A stretch of DNA of 64,000 nt, from the NCBI GenBank assembly GCA_013397795.1, contig VZTJ01001625.1, forward strand, positions 1-64,000. Direction: 5' to 3'. The stretch is from Orthonyx spaldingii. Its lineage: Eukaryota > Chordata > Aves > Passeriformes > Orthonychidae. The position numbers and the translations under genes were made by a program. The notes beneath the pieces were generated by a model that saw only the letters and a program-made list of their open reading frames with translations, was not told where the DNA came from and did no database searches. This document shows positions 46,572 through 59,200 of this stretch, one piece after another (within the stretch, counting starts at the first letter, position 1; every line of letters begins with the position of its first letter).

Positions 46572-47605
46572 GTCTCTGCTACACTTAGCTTCTCCTGAAG
46601 TCTTGGCCGGACCGGGCCGGGTGGGGGGGTCTCTTCAGCAGCTCCCTGCAGGGTCCCACCGATTGTCCCCTGAAGATGGTTTGTTTCTGGACGAAAAATA
46701 AGCCAAAAAAGTCCAAGAATGAACAGAAGAAAGAGAAGCTGCTCGGGATTGTTCTGCAGTCTGGAGGGGAAAAAAAAAAACTCCGAAGCTGCTGCTGGAG
46801 TAAGGAATGTAAACAATAAACAAAAACCACACCAGCTTCTCAGGCTCAGTTTAAAAGGGACAGGACTCATTTCTGGCCACAAGCAGATGATATGGAATAC
46901 CTGTTTTGTGAAACACACGCTGAAAAGTGACATTGGATAGCATAAAAACACCGTAAGACACTTTGTTACAAAGTTCAAGAGTTAGAATTAATAGGCTCGA
47001 GGACATGATTTGAAAATACCATGTGAACAACCTGTTAGATTTTCTTTTTCACTCCCCACCCATAGTCACCTGCTTTTACAAACAGTCTGCCAGTGGTAAC
47101 AGGCTACTTCATGTTTCAAAAGGGTATGTCATTAAAAACATTAAAATGAAAATCCTTCCTTGATCAGTTAACTGCAATTCCCATGATTTAGTGTATTCAC
47201 TGCCAGAATGGTGTAATGACTCATCTCCTATGTCAAGAGCCAGCAACCTACTACAATACCGAATTTCTCCCAGCACTGAGACAGGGAGAATTTGGGACAA
47301 ATTAAGTTAATCTTCTCCAGAAACATGGTTGAAAACACATTTTTAAGATTTTTACTCTTATCCTTGACACAGAAGGGATATTGTCACTTCCCCAAACTGG
47401 CAGGGCAATGAAAGAACCTCTTTGAAGGGGAGGGTAGGAGGAGAGGTAAAAATCTCTTCTAATAACTTCAAGTATAGTAAGTCAGCTTCAGGTTGTCCTG
47501 GGTAGACTTCTTAGTGATATAATCTTCTGCTCAAAAAATTAACCTCTACACACATTTCTGAGCAACCATTTCTATGCTCATTTTCCCAATACTAGGTCCC
47601 CTGTA

Positions 47606-47647
47606 AAAAGTTTGTCCAGTGACAATGAAAAGTTTGTCCAGTGACAA
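47606..47647 (+). repeat. tandem duplication, period 22 bp
   Basis: AAAAGTTTGTCCAGTGACAA occurs at 47606-47625 and, identically, at 47628-47647. Perfect identity suggests a recent replication-slippage duplication. Confidence 0.9.
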
Positions 47648-49684
47648 CGAGATTTCAATATTAAGCCAAAACCATTCCCCATTTTCATTAAATTTAACAA
47701 TTTCCAACCCCTGATATCAGGGTGTGAGAAGATGAAAGACATATAGCTAAAAGGCTACTTTACTCATCTTAACAAATCTCTTCCGAGATTTGTATCCTCA
47801 CCTAAAAGATAAATAAATACCTATATTTTATGTGCTCAGTCAAGCACTTTAGTGTTATATGAATATGAAACAGAACACATAGATTTGTCTTTATGAAAGT
47901 TTGAAAAATACTAAGAAAACAAGTTGAAGACAACAGGAAAACAGCATTAAGAAATAAATCAGTATTTCAAGAGTATTCCCAATATAACTGAAGAAAATTT
48001 CTGCCTTACTGTAAAGAATTCCTTTGTTCACCCAAGAAGCCGAGCTGTAACTCTGCCTCTAATTTTTGGAAGTCTGAACTATGCTGCAGATTTACTTGAT
48101 GTTGCCTTCTAGCATTTCCTCTATATATTCTACCTGATGGGAAAAGGCATGGGGCAGCTGGGGGCTGTCAGGCTTTTTTTCAGGTACTTGCTGATGAGTT
48201 ACATGGAGCTGTTTTTTCACCTTTTAATCAATATCAGTGAAAAACTGAGTGAAAATTCTGTGGAGGGAAAGGAGTTTGCTCTTATTCCATGCTTGCAAAA
48301 ACTCAGGCTTCTGAACATGGGATATTTTGGCTCAGTAACTTCAGACATGCTACTCAAGGCTGGGTAATTCAAACCTATCCTCAAGTCAGATGCTGAGTTT
48401 CCTAATGCTCCAGTGTCTGGTCCTTAGAGTGAAATCCAAAAGGCCAATAACAGCAAGAAAATGTCCCTACATGTTGAACCAGATGGGTGAATACTCAAGG
48501 AAGGAGGTACAATAAAACCATCTGCGATGCAGGAAACCACTTGTAGTTCAGGAAACACTGTAGAGAAAGGTGTGACTGCAATCTCACTCCTTTCTCAAAA
48601 GCAGCCGTCAGGTTCCCAGCTGCAACTGGGCATCCTTGAACACACAGAACCCAGGGTCTTCCTCTGCACATGAGCACTGGTCTTCAAAAAGAACTGACCC
48701 AAACAGAAGTGATCCCTGCAGCAAGCCTTCAGGCAAGGTGCTTTAGGGCTGATGCAGCTTTCGTCATGCCACACAAACCATTTGTGGCAAAGGTTTGTGG
48801 TAAAGCTAAGGCTTGAGGTATTCAGCTCTCCTCTCCTTTTCAACAGCACACTGACACACATGCCTGCAGAGATTAACTGGAATATCCCAAAGCTGTGCAT
48901 TAAACAGCAGCAATTGATAGGAGGTTTTTGTCTCTGGTCTCCTAGCTTGACCACTCAAACCCATTGGTTTTGTGGTAGAAATTAAGTTAAAGTTTAACTG
49001 GCATTCCAGCGGCCCATACTAACATTGCAGCAGTATTGCCCTGAGCTTCCTGCACTTGGAGGAAATTCTTCTCATCCTCAACAGAGACTCAGTAGTTAAT
49101 GAGGGGAATATGTAATTCCAAAAACAGAGGTGAACATTCATATTTAGGAGCAGCAGGGCTTCCCCATACATCATTTCCAAGCCACAGAAATAAGCATGTG
49201 ATTTATGTGCAGGCAGAATGGTTAGACTATATGGCAACTACTTATGATACTACACTAAGAAAATTACAGGATATGAAACTTTTTCTGTGGGCTTTTTTTT
49301 TTTTTTAGTAGGTTTCTAGTTTTTGTTTCCACCAACTCCTGGAAAAGCTTACTCTTTTTAGCCATCCTCAAAGTTTTTAGACTTGATAAAGCTATAAAAT
49401 TCTCAGATAGGCTTTTGTGCAGTCTTTGTTTTTCTAAACACTTGCCTATTTAATACACCCACATATTGTATTTATTACCATCTACTTTCATGTGTTACCC
49501 ACACTTAGTAGAATGGAGTAGGATTTTGCCAGTAATAATAAACTTCACATGGTTTTTCCAGCATTTCTGCCAAATGTGCATAAAAGTGTATCTGATAGAT
49601 GTCCAACAAATGCTGGTGGCCTATAACTGCAATTTCTCAAACAATATGGAAAGAAATCTACTCTGGAATACCTTTGATGTGTTA

Positions 49685-49716
49685 TACTTAAATACTTAAA
49701 TACTTAAATACTTAAA
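49685..49716 (+). repeat. TACTTAAA octanucleotide repeat, four perfect units
   Basis: Four identical tandem TACTTAAA units followed by a partial TA. It is a likely variable minisatellite-type tract at the end of an AT-rich patch. Confidence 0.9.
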
Positions 49717-51837
49717 TAAAGTATTTATTCACTGGGATGAAATAATAGGCATTCTTCAAATCATGAACACAAACTTTCTGAAGAGTAAACAAAGATATCT
49801 GCTATTCTGTGCGGAGGGACCACACGGGTATCCTGAAACATGGTAATACCTTCTAGGTCTAGCCTGCACTGGTACCTCTATTTTTGTCTCTGTGATGAAA
49901 TGAATATGTTGTATGCAGGAGAAGGATTCCTATGGCTAATGCAGTTGGCACTGTATGCATCCCCAGCTTCCTGATGCTGCAAGCAACGCAGCCCGGAAGC
50001 GCTCCTGCCTTTGCAGGTGAGTTTTCAGGTGTATCACACCACAGTGGCAGGAAGGAGTGCGCTGTGTCTCTGTTCCATGCATCCTGCCTACTCAAAAGGT
50101 GACCTTCCTGGCTATTCCCTGACAGCAGAAAGTTCACCAGGAAGTTGTCAACAGCAGTAATGGTAGGGTTTGTTTTCACAAAATTCATAGTTCTTTTTAA
50201 AAACAGCCTGTTTGGGGTTTGTTTGGAGTTGGTTTCTTTTTTGCCTTTGCTGCCTTCCTTGTAAAAAAAGGCTCTAATACCATTGCTAAATGTGAAAAGC
50301 AAGCACAGGCATTTGTCACGAAAGATTTACTCATAACTGCTTCTCTCACACTGAGGTTCAACCGCCTTGCAGAGAAAAGTCCCAAGGGAATAAAATCTTT
50401 ACTTCCAAACAGCTGTCTCCACCTTTCAAATTCTAGTGGGTTTTATTTTAGTGCAGAGCAACTTTATAAAACTCATTGTGTGTGAACTCCACCCAGCTTT
50501 CATTACAACTCACCTTAAGCTCCATTAGGAAATGTCTCGAGCAGCCTGTATCAGGCACACTGAAGAAAGTAAGGTACAGAGGCCCATTTCCAAAGATTTC
50601 GACATCCCTGTTTGCCTTCTGATACCCATGTAGCTGCCTGTGATACACCTGTGTGTGCCCTTGCCCTGGAGCAGTAACCGTCCTGGGGAGCTGCAGGGAT
50701 GCACCTCTGCCAAGAGCCCGTTCAGACTTATCTGCAGAATGACTGGGCAGAGCTCCCCAGACCTTGTGAAAGTTCAAGTCTGTGTGAAAGTTTGAGAGAG
50801 CTGAGTGAGCCAGGAGGTTATGTGCAGGCTGGAAAAGGAGATGGTTATTATAAAACAGCCATCAAGAGGTTAATAGCACAGGCCAGCAGTGTTTTTTTGG
50901 GATAATGCCATGCTCTAACCTCCTTTCCTTCCTGTTCATTCAGCAGAAGTCATCCTCCTTGCACACTATTAGGATGCAACTGAAATAAAAATAGCCTGTT
51001 CCCTGAAATTTTGTGGACAGGCTTCAGCTGGGCAGGGTTGGATTTTTATGGGGTTTTTTTCAGGAAAAGGGGAGGGGCAGAGTGGGAGAAGGATTTTTCT
51101 GAGAAATCCGTTTGCAAGTCTTGCAACCTCAGGAAAAGGCAGCTGCCTGGCTGTCTGGACTAAAGTCAGGGTGCTCCATGCTCGCAGCCTGAATGCTTTG
51201 CCAGCCCCTGCAAGAGTCTCAGTGACTCTTGCTTGCACACCAGTCCCTGATAGCAGTCCACCAGAGAAATACCACCATTACATATAAAGCTATAACCGTA
51301 TTCAAATCACAGAACAGAGACCAGTAGCATTATTTGGGATATTTCTCACCTTTAGCCATCTAAAAATCAGCAAATTAGGCCACAACAGCTGTTTTGGGTT
51401 CCTCTGTATTCAGGAACAGTAGCTTTCAGGAAGTAACTGTTTCCATTTTTCTTGATCACTCATTTTAGGGTGATTCTAATTTTTTACTAAGACTGGATTA
51501 GTGAGTTTCCCAGTAACTGTCAATTCCCAGGTGTAAGTCCCACTCAAAATAGCTATTTGAGGACTTGCGAAGAACTAGACACATAATACTATTTGGGCTA
51601 TAAACACAAACAAATGGTGGTGTCAATTTTTATTACTAATAAAATATATCTGAAATATATTTTTATTTCAGAGAATGAATGTTTAGGCTGTAGAATCTAA
51701 ATTTCACAAGAAGTGTGTCAGACCTGTTAGCAAGGGTTAGAGCTCTATGTTACTTCTACAAATATTACAGCAGTTGCAGACTAATTCTGGAAGTCTCTGT
51801 CCAGTCCTGATGCGTAGGCTTCAGAGCACAGTCTGGA

Positions 51838-51868
51838 GAAAAAAGGAAAAAGAAAAAAGGAAAAAGAG
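51838..51868 (+). repeat. purine-only A/G tract
   Basis: About 31 bases of AAAAAGG/AAAAAG units with no pyrimidine. Simple sequence. Confidence 0.85.
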
Positions 51869-52814
51869 CCACAAGGACAATCCTTAATTGTGAGGATTTT
51901 CCTTTCAATATGAGATAAATGAGAAATCTTACTGACTACCACAACAAAAGCTAAAAGAGTGATTTGGTCACAGCCTGTTAGTAGCTACATTTGGGGCACA
52001 TTTCTGATATTATCTGCTTCTTTCAATCAAGCAAGTAAAGAGACGTGATGTCATTTAATGGCTGGAAGTTAAAACTGAACAGAATGAAGCCTACAATAAT
52101 AATGTATAGTTTTTAAAATGAGGATGACTGGGTACTAAGATGAGGATTGGTTGTCTGCCAGTGAAAGTTTTCTGATAAATAAACCTGATTTTTCCATAGA
52201 CATACTGAAGCACAACTGTGGGTTTAATACAGAAATTACTACGCAAGTTTGATAATTCATGCTGTTTGGAGATGATAGTAGTACCCAGTTTTCTCTCCAG
52301 ATGCACAGTAGTCTCTTTGCCTTAATCTTTGAGGCTTTCTGCAGGAGTTCTTCATGCATCTCAAAAGATGGAAAGGAAGAGAAAGGAACATGGGGGAGGT
52401 GGTACAGAGTATTTGAGACACTGATAAGTAACCAGTGAATGAGTTATTCTCAAATTGGTTCGCAGCAGAAAACAAGAGGGTGCTTGATGCAAACCACAAC
52501 AAAGAGATGCTCTACCTGTTTGATGTGACCCTGTTTGACGTTTGCAATCATTATGATACTACGCTATTTTTTCCCTACTAGTAAAATCTGTAGTGAATAA
52601 GAGAACAGATTCTCAAAACTAACAACAACAAAAAATTTCATTGACATCTCAAGAGCTATGGCAGCCAGCAGTAAAAGATAAGCAAGAAACGTTTCTAGAC
52701 TTCAAACCACAGAGGAGATACAAAAATTTACTTTTTACCCATTTTCTCTGAACTTCTGGTTTTCCTGTCAGCAAAGGAATTGAGAACTAGATCCAGACCA
52801 TCCAAAAGAGGAGC

Positions 52815-53288
52815 ATGCCAGGTGCTTCATTCCCCACCATTACACTTCATATTGAAACGGGGCTGTGGTGCTTCAAGCGTGAACACGACCACATGGGTCA
52901 CAAGTCAAAAAAAAGACATTCCTGCCCAAATCCAATGAGAGCACAGCTGGTAAAGGCTCATCAAGCAACACACTTATTTGGATTAGAAAACCTGCAAGTG
53001 ACAACCGAGGTTACAGTCAAGAAAAACAGGTGGAGGTTTATTAGTGAACTCTTCGCAGTGTTCTCAAAATTCCCTGATAAAGCGAGGGGATTAGTTATAA
53101 TGAGTCTGCTGGCAGGAACAGCACATATTTCCTCCATCCAAGTGATTGGAGGATCAGACTCGCATGATCTCTTGTGTGCTGACTCACCAGAGGGCAGCAG
53201 CTTTCAAGATGTGATGTTAGCACATAAAAATGCAAGACATTCATCTTACTGTCCCAGTCTGACCATCCCTCTTTGTACTGTACCCTGA
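52815..53288 (+). other. 157-codon open frame, unidentified
   Basis: One of the longest ATG-started frames outside the mobile elements. It begins MPGASFPTITLHIETGLWCF. It has a hydrophobic patch (GLVIMSLLAGTAHISSIQVI, about residues 91-110) but no recognised domain, and no signal peptide or repeats. Its ATG lies in an AG-rich context. In 64 kb a frame of this length can occur by chance. It is listed for completeness, not as a gene call. Confidence 0.12.
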
Positions 53289-56200
53289 TGTCAGCAATAC
53301 CATTTTTGCATGCTCGACAGGAAAGCTAAACATCACAACATTTTGCCATAATGGCAAATTGGGTCGTGTACCTGATGCATCTTTAATCCACATTTCAGTC
53401 TCTCGGTTTTGAAAACAGTAGTTTGAAAACAATCTCATGCAATTAATTTGCAATGCATAACACATCTAGGATGATCTGCTGCCTCATATAGACAGACTTT
53501 CTGGTTACTCCATGGCAAACTGAAAAGTTTTTTTGAGAGATTCTCTACTTTAGCAATTAGATATATTGCCAGCAGGACAGCGCTTCTTCCCCACAGTTTG
53601 CTACTCTTAACCAAGGATGAAGGATGAAGAAAATTACATTTATCCTCTATTGAGACAGGCAAAAACTTTATCTTTCAGGAGTATCCCCTGGCAGGGAGAA
53701 AGTCTGAGCTCTGGGTATGTCCAGTGATGAATGTGTCTGCAGTTACCCCTCATTATTATCTTTGCTCTGCTTCCCATACCCTCCTTTCTCCTGTCAAAAT
53801 CCTGTTTCCCTCCCAACTGGGGAGGTTAGGAGAGTTTCTGGGAGGCACTGTGTTACATGTGCCATAGGGCAGCACTAAGCACAAGAAGCAGGAAAGCTCA
53901 TAGCATTTGCATTTCTGTTATTGCTGCCTGACTTCTGGGTGGCCTGCTGTAATACCAATGGCTCAGAAGTTTCGGCACAGGCTTGGTGATGTAATTTATT
54001 ACTAAGCTGGAGGTAAGTTAACTGCCAGCATTGAAGAGTCCATGTCCATTTCAGCCGTATGGGAATGGCACCACACCAGGGTCTGCGATTTTCCACCAGC
54101 AATGCAGACAAATTGCTTTTAACAACCATCTCAAGAGGAGTTCGCTGAGGGAGTGCACAGGACATACACCCCCTGGGTGTCCATCAAGGTTTTTCAGAAA
54201 TATGAGATGCAATATAGTTAGAGAAAAACAAAACACAGTGGTAGTTGTTTTAAATACCTCTGTCTAGTCCAGTACTGCTGGGAAGGTGAGAGGAATTGAA
54301 CAAACATTATAGGAATGCAAAGTGTTATAAAAAATCCATGTCAAGAGACTTTGAGAATTTGTTGAGTACTGGGGAAGCGTGCCATACATGTGTAGGAGCA
54401 AAACTGGTTCATATTGGTGTGTTCAAAGCATAAGCTTCTCTCCATGCACCCTTTGCACTTGAGACTAAACTTCTCAAAGATTCCTAAGTGTCTAATGTGG
54501 AAGCACTAACTCAGAACAGAAACTGTGATTTCTTTATAGCAGAGGGGACTTCCACCTTTCACCAACAGATACCACTTAGAGTTCAATTACTTGGCTCTTA
54601 AATATGTGGTTTGGGTGCTACTTGGGCTGGAGCAACAATCCCAGATAAGATCATAAGTAGACACTGTACACATAAACACTGCCAAGAGACGACAGGCCCT
54701 GGCCTAAGAAATTCATTTTCTAAATAGACCGGAGGATGGATAGGAAAGGAGGGACAGGTAGGGGAGAAAATGCTTAACCAAGGCTCTGTTGCAGCAAATG
54801 TAAAGCAGGTCACAGCATCCCCTGGTCCATCTTCTATCTCTGTCATTGTTTTTGTGGTTGGTGCTCACCAGCTTCTCCTTCCCCACAGACTCAGTGCTCA
54901 GAGCTGTGGATGTTATTTCTGGAGCAACATGAAAGATGACAGTACAGAGTGAGAAACACTGGTGGGGAAAAGATGCCTGGTACCACAGCAGAGGGGAAAG
55001 GCCTTCTCCTAACACATAAGCCCTCTCCATCTGGTTCTTAGGTGGAAATTCAGCCTTCAAGAGCAAGGACTAGAATCCTACTTATCTTATAGAAATACTA
55101 ATATCCAGTAAACCATGCATGTGCCTTGTACAATTCATCAGGGCAGCTATATGTGGCTTTAGTTGCTATATCTAATCACCTGTCAGGTTTTGGGATTTCT
55201 TCTCTTCAACTGAGATCTCATTTGGTTCAGGTCTTTCTAAAATATCTTAATTAAATTAGTAAAATAATTTTCTCTCTCCTTGTTTTTTCAAGTTTATGTG
55301 CAAGCACAGGTTTTTTAAATTTTGGGACGTGGGGATAATAAGGATAACAAAGATCATTTCTTTGGAGTTATGAGAACAGTACACATCTAGCATATATCAG
55401 ATTGCATGGAAACACAGTTTTGCCTAAACTGTTGATTTTTTTTCCCCAAGATCCTTGACAAGGGATTAATAATGATGTAGTCAAACAATCATTTAACCCC
55501 CCTAAATTGCGTAGATTTTCTGAAGCTTTAACAAAGTTCATCCTCCCAGCAGTTCCTATCAAGCATTACAATACTGTTCACCCTCAGAACGGGTGGCAGA
55601 AAAGATTTAACAAAATTTAGATTTAACAAGGCTGAGGGCGAGCAAACAGGAAGGAGGCACATGAGTTACTCACACAAGCTGCAGCCCTGCAAATTAATTC
55701 TTAGCGCAGGAAAAAGATGCTCCTGCAGGACTTACAGCAACCAAGGGGCACCCTGCAGCACCAGCAGGGCCATAGCCAGAGGAGGGGGCAGGTGAAAGGT
55801 AGAACATGGGAGCAAAGAACAGCTGCTGCAAGTTGCTACCACCGTTTTGGAGGGCTGCACTTTACTTTCCCCGACTCTTATTTTGGAACGTGATTCCTCT
55901 CTGTGGTGGGGTAACAGCACTGCAGGCTTTCAGTTTGTGGAGCATCAAACAGCCCCACTCTGCAAGCTCACCCCAATGATGATTTCATTGCTTTCTGCTG
56001 TGGCTACTGGGTGACTTCGAGGAAGGCGTTGCTTTTTTAAGCATGTCTGGCCTTCTAAGAAATAAAAATAATTTTGAAACTCCCACCACCCTACAACCAC
56101 AGTTCCTTTAAGAGATTATAATTTTATCACCAATTACTAAAATTGAGCACTTGCAAGCCTGCAGCTGTGGTTTTGTTACAGGACTTAAAACTGCAGTTCC

Positions 56201-59200
56201 CAGAGCCACCAGGAGTTGAGGTCCAGTGGTGACTCCCCAGGTTTCCTCAGAGACCATCCTCCTTCTACCAGGACACCTCCAGGACTCCCATTCTTGCTCA
56301 CCCTCCCCTTCCCACTGCAGCAGCACCCCAAATCTCTGCAAGCTGGGGACAACTTGTGCTCCTCAGTGGCTTTGTTGCTGCTTGTACCTTTCTCATGTCA
56401 GATAAGTCAGATAGCACTGCCCCCTCCACTTTCCAGTTTCCTGACACAAGACTGATAAAGAATGTAAGCAACCATAAGAACCATCAGAGGGAACTTACTT
56501 TGCCAATATTTTGCTATCATTTGCATGGCAGCTCTTCATTAAAGCTTGGAAAGAAATGTCCTTTGCAGCTTAGCAAAAAGAATCTGTGCAACCATGTTAT
56601 TAAAAAAATGATTATATAACAACAAAAAAAATCTAAGCTTCAAGGAGCCCTTTTGCAGAAGTAACTAACATCATGTAGGTTTAGGCTTATATGAGTAATA
56701 CTGGTTTTTAGAGACTTGATAGCTTCCTAGGGGAAAAAATATAATTCAGAGCATATAGCATAAGACTATACAGTTAGCAGCTACTGGTAGTGAACAAAAT
56801 ATAGCTGCAAATGTTTACTTTTTAATAGATAAGCAAGAGTCTTCCTGGAGCCTGACTGGAATTCAGATATTGTTTGACTTTTTCTCGCCTACAACACACA
56901 TTTGAACTTATAATGCTTTTGAAACCTTGAGCAAATAAAATACTGCAAGTTAAACATTACATAAGTCAAATGTACCCATTACCATGACTCCAAAACAACT
57001 GCTCAGACAAATTTAGATCTGTATTAAAATATTTTAAGAAGGAATCAAGAGTAAATGGTGTTTACCACAGCTCATTTTCCTAATGATACACCTGCCACCT
57101 CTATGAAGATTTCTGAAGAGCACACCACTCCTATCCATTCCTGCAACTTCTTTTTGTTAGTGCATTTTTTCCCCATTGGAGAAGCCCTGAGCATTTGACA
57201 TCTGTTCATTATTTACCGAGTGCAATGCACTTGGCAAGCACACCCATTTAATCACAAGAGTAACCAAGGCACAGTGAGCCAGAGCCTCACTGCTAATGGC
57301 TTACATGGCACCATGACAATTTACACCAGGTAATGACATATCCACTGGTTAGCAGGGCTATGAACTAAGCCAGGGCAGAGTCGATAGCAGAGGGAGACAT
57401 TGGAGCTCTGGTCACCTCTGTTAACATCAGCTGCAGATTGGACCACTGACAGTCCTAGAAAAAAATTTATGTAGGAAGGGAGTTTGTTGTCAGGAGACTC
57501 AAGACTTTTTCTTACGTGAAAATTGAAAAAATAATGCACTGGTCCACATAAATACATGTATTTGAGACATATCTAATAAAAATATATCAAAAATTCAAAT
57601 ACAAAAATGCAGTGTTTATTCTCAAAATTATAATAAATTCAGTTTTCTGTGAGCAAACAAGAAACAAGGATTTCAACTTTCAAAATTTTTAATACCTAAA
57701 TGTAGATGACTGATCGCAGACCTCATTAAAAAACTGCCAAAACTGTCAGTTATCTCATTGAAGTAAGGATTTCACCCAAAATAATATGAAAACCCCTGCA
57801 AGTGACAGCTGAGGACATGTATCCTGAAAATGCACTTTTGTCTGCTTTTATAGCTTGTGGATGAGAAGCAGCTACTTTTTGTTAAAGATGAACATAGCCT
57901 ACAACATGCTTTCCTTGACCTCTATAGCTTTTTCAGTGTCACACTAAGACAGTCCAACAAAAGTCCTTGTTAAAATAAGTGTCCTGCTTACATTAAAATT
58001 TGGTCTAAGCATGCTTTTAGAAACAACAGTATTGATGACACAAATAACCTGAAATTATACCTATATTCTTTATTTAAAAATCTTAGGTTATTTTTATTTC
58101 ACAGAGATTGGTGTTACCATATCTTCTCTACTCCTCTAGGTTTGGGAGTGTATTTTTCTATTTTCAACATTATTTTTCCTCCTCTGTCCTCAGAACTGTA
58201 TTTTAAGGTAGTGTGACATTAATTCCGCAGTGACAAATCATTTTCCTGGACCAAAAGTTTCTTTTAATTTCCATATCAAATCTAGTGCAATTATCTTTAC
58301 TTATGTAATGCTCTCAAAGTTTTAACAAGGCAAAGGAACTTCATTTATTTAAAACTTTCTTGAGTGTTTGTAATTTAAGTGTGTAAGTGCCAAAATTAAA
58401 AGGAAGTGACAAATAGTAATTTTCAGGGTTTTATTTTTTTAGTTACAGAGCTCTGAATCAGTTGTAATAAAAACTGATGTAGTTCTATGAAAACTAGTGT
58501 GTTAAGAGAACAGCATGTCTACCTGTGAAAGCAATGGAAAGATGCTTTAATGTTCTTTAGTATTGCTTTCTTCACAAATTGTGAGGTTTAATTGCCTTTT
58601 TTCTTGAGCAAGCAAGTCTTTTCTATTGCACTAATTCAGACCTCACAAGCTTTGAGACTCTGTGGTCCATCAAAACCATTAAACACATGCTTTGTTTATT
58701 TTAACAGACGAACAAATGCAAGCTCCACCCTGGAGCCAAGTGAGAGTGGGTGTAAGTCAGTGCATTTGCATTCCTTCTGAAAAAGAGTTTTCTGAGTAGT
58801 CTAGAGTTCATATTTATCTCAGAATACTCATACCACTTCTTCTGGTGCAGTGAGACATAAATCATGTAATATGTAAAACTGTAGATCTTCATCACGTTTT
58901 GTTTTCCTCCCCTTCACTTAAAAATTGTATGGAGAAGACTATTAGAAAGGTAAATTTATTATAGTAAAAAGCTGGGTCCCCAACACAGGCAGGTTCTGTG
59001 GCTGATGAGAAAGCAGATGCTCCCACTTTTGCAAACGCTTTCCTGGGGAGGTTTGCCTCAAATACACGAGTAGAGGGAATTTAACTGACTTAAACTCAGC
59101 CACCTAAAATAACGTTACAGCAAAATAGCACTAACCTTTTAGCAACCTATAGTAGAATAGCTATGGGTTTATGGTTATTTCTCTTTTTAAAATTAAAGAC

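Larger units (their letters stand above)
43740..47005 (-). mobile_element. class III-like (ERVL-like) provirus, 3'-truncated, minus strand
   Basis: Order on the minus strand: 5' LTR 47005-46331, primer site 46324-46307, a membrane-spanning ORF 46228-45710, gag 45691 to about 44470, protease about 44400-44200, and RT start 44110 to about 43790. The RT motif LTVDYR.LNEV resembles ERV-L/spuma-type polymerases rather than class II. Most of RT, RNase H, integrase and the 3' LTR are absent. The coding frames carry stops and frameshifts described in the parts. Since the 3' LTR is missing, LTR divergence cannot date it and no target duplication can be checked. Confidence 0.85.
46331..47005 (-). repeat. 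ERVL-like 5' LTR (about 675 bp)
   Basis: The minus-strand LTR begins TGTCCTCG (47005) and ends CCAGGACA (46331), an imperfect 8-bp inverted repeat with TG/CA ends. It contains TATAAAAT at 46571-46564 and AATAAA at 46476-46471, about 90 bases downstream, in the order expected for a U3-R-U5 unit. The outer edge at 47005 rests on the inverted repeat alone, because no second LTR copy was found for comparison. The 145-codon frame 46541-46978 lies in U3 and is not considered a gene. Confidence 0.65.
47006..52814. other. non-coding stretch, no gene recognised
   Basis: Unique-looking AT-rich sequence. It includes a 22-bp tandem duplication at 47606-47647, a T14 run at 49293-49306, four TACTTAAA repeats at 49685-49716 and an A/G tract at 51838-51868. 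The largest open frame is 147 codons (49859-50302 minus), with no domain. Confidence 0.55.

Noticed and set aside
46541..46978. 145-codon hydrophobic minus frame
   Set aside because: It lies in the U3 region of the ERVL-like LTR, spanning promoter sequence upstream of the TATA box, so coding is unlikely. It ends within the LTR before the transcript would begin.
47491..47520. TGTCCTGGGTAGACTTC, resembling an LTR start
   Set aside because: Beyond the first eight bases no LTR signals (TATA, AATAAA at suitable spacing, CA end) follow, and it does not match either LTR in the window.
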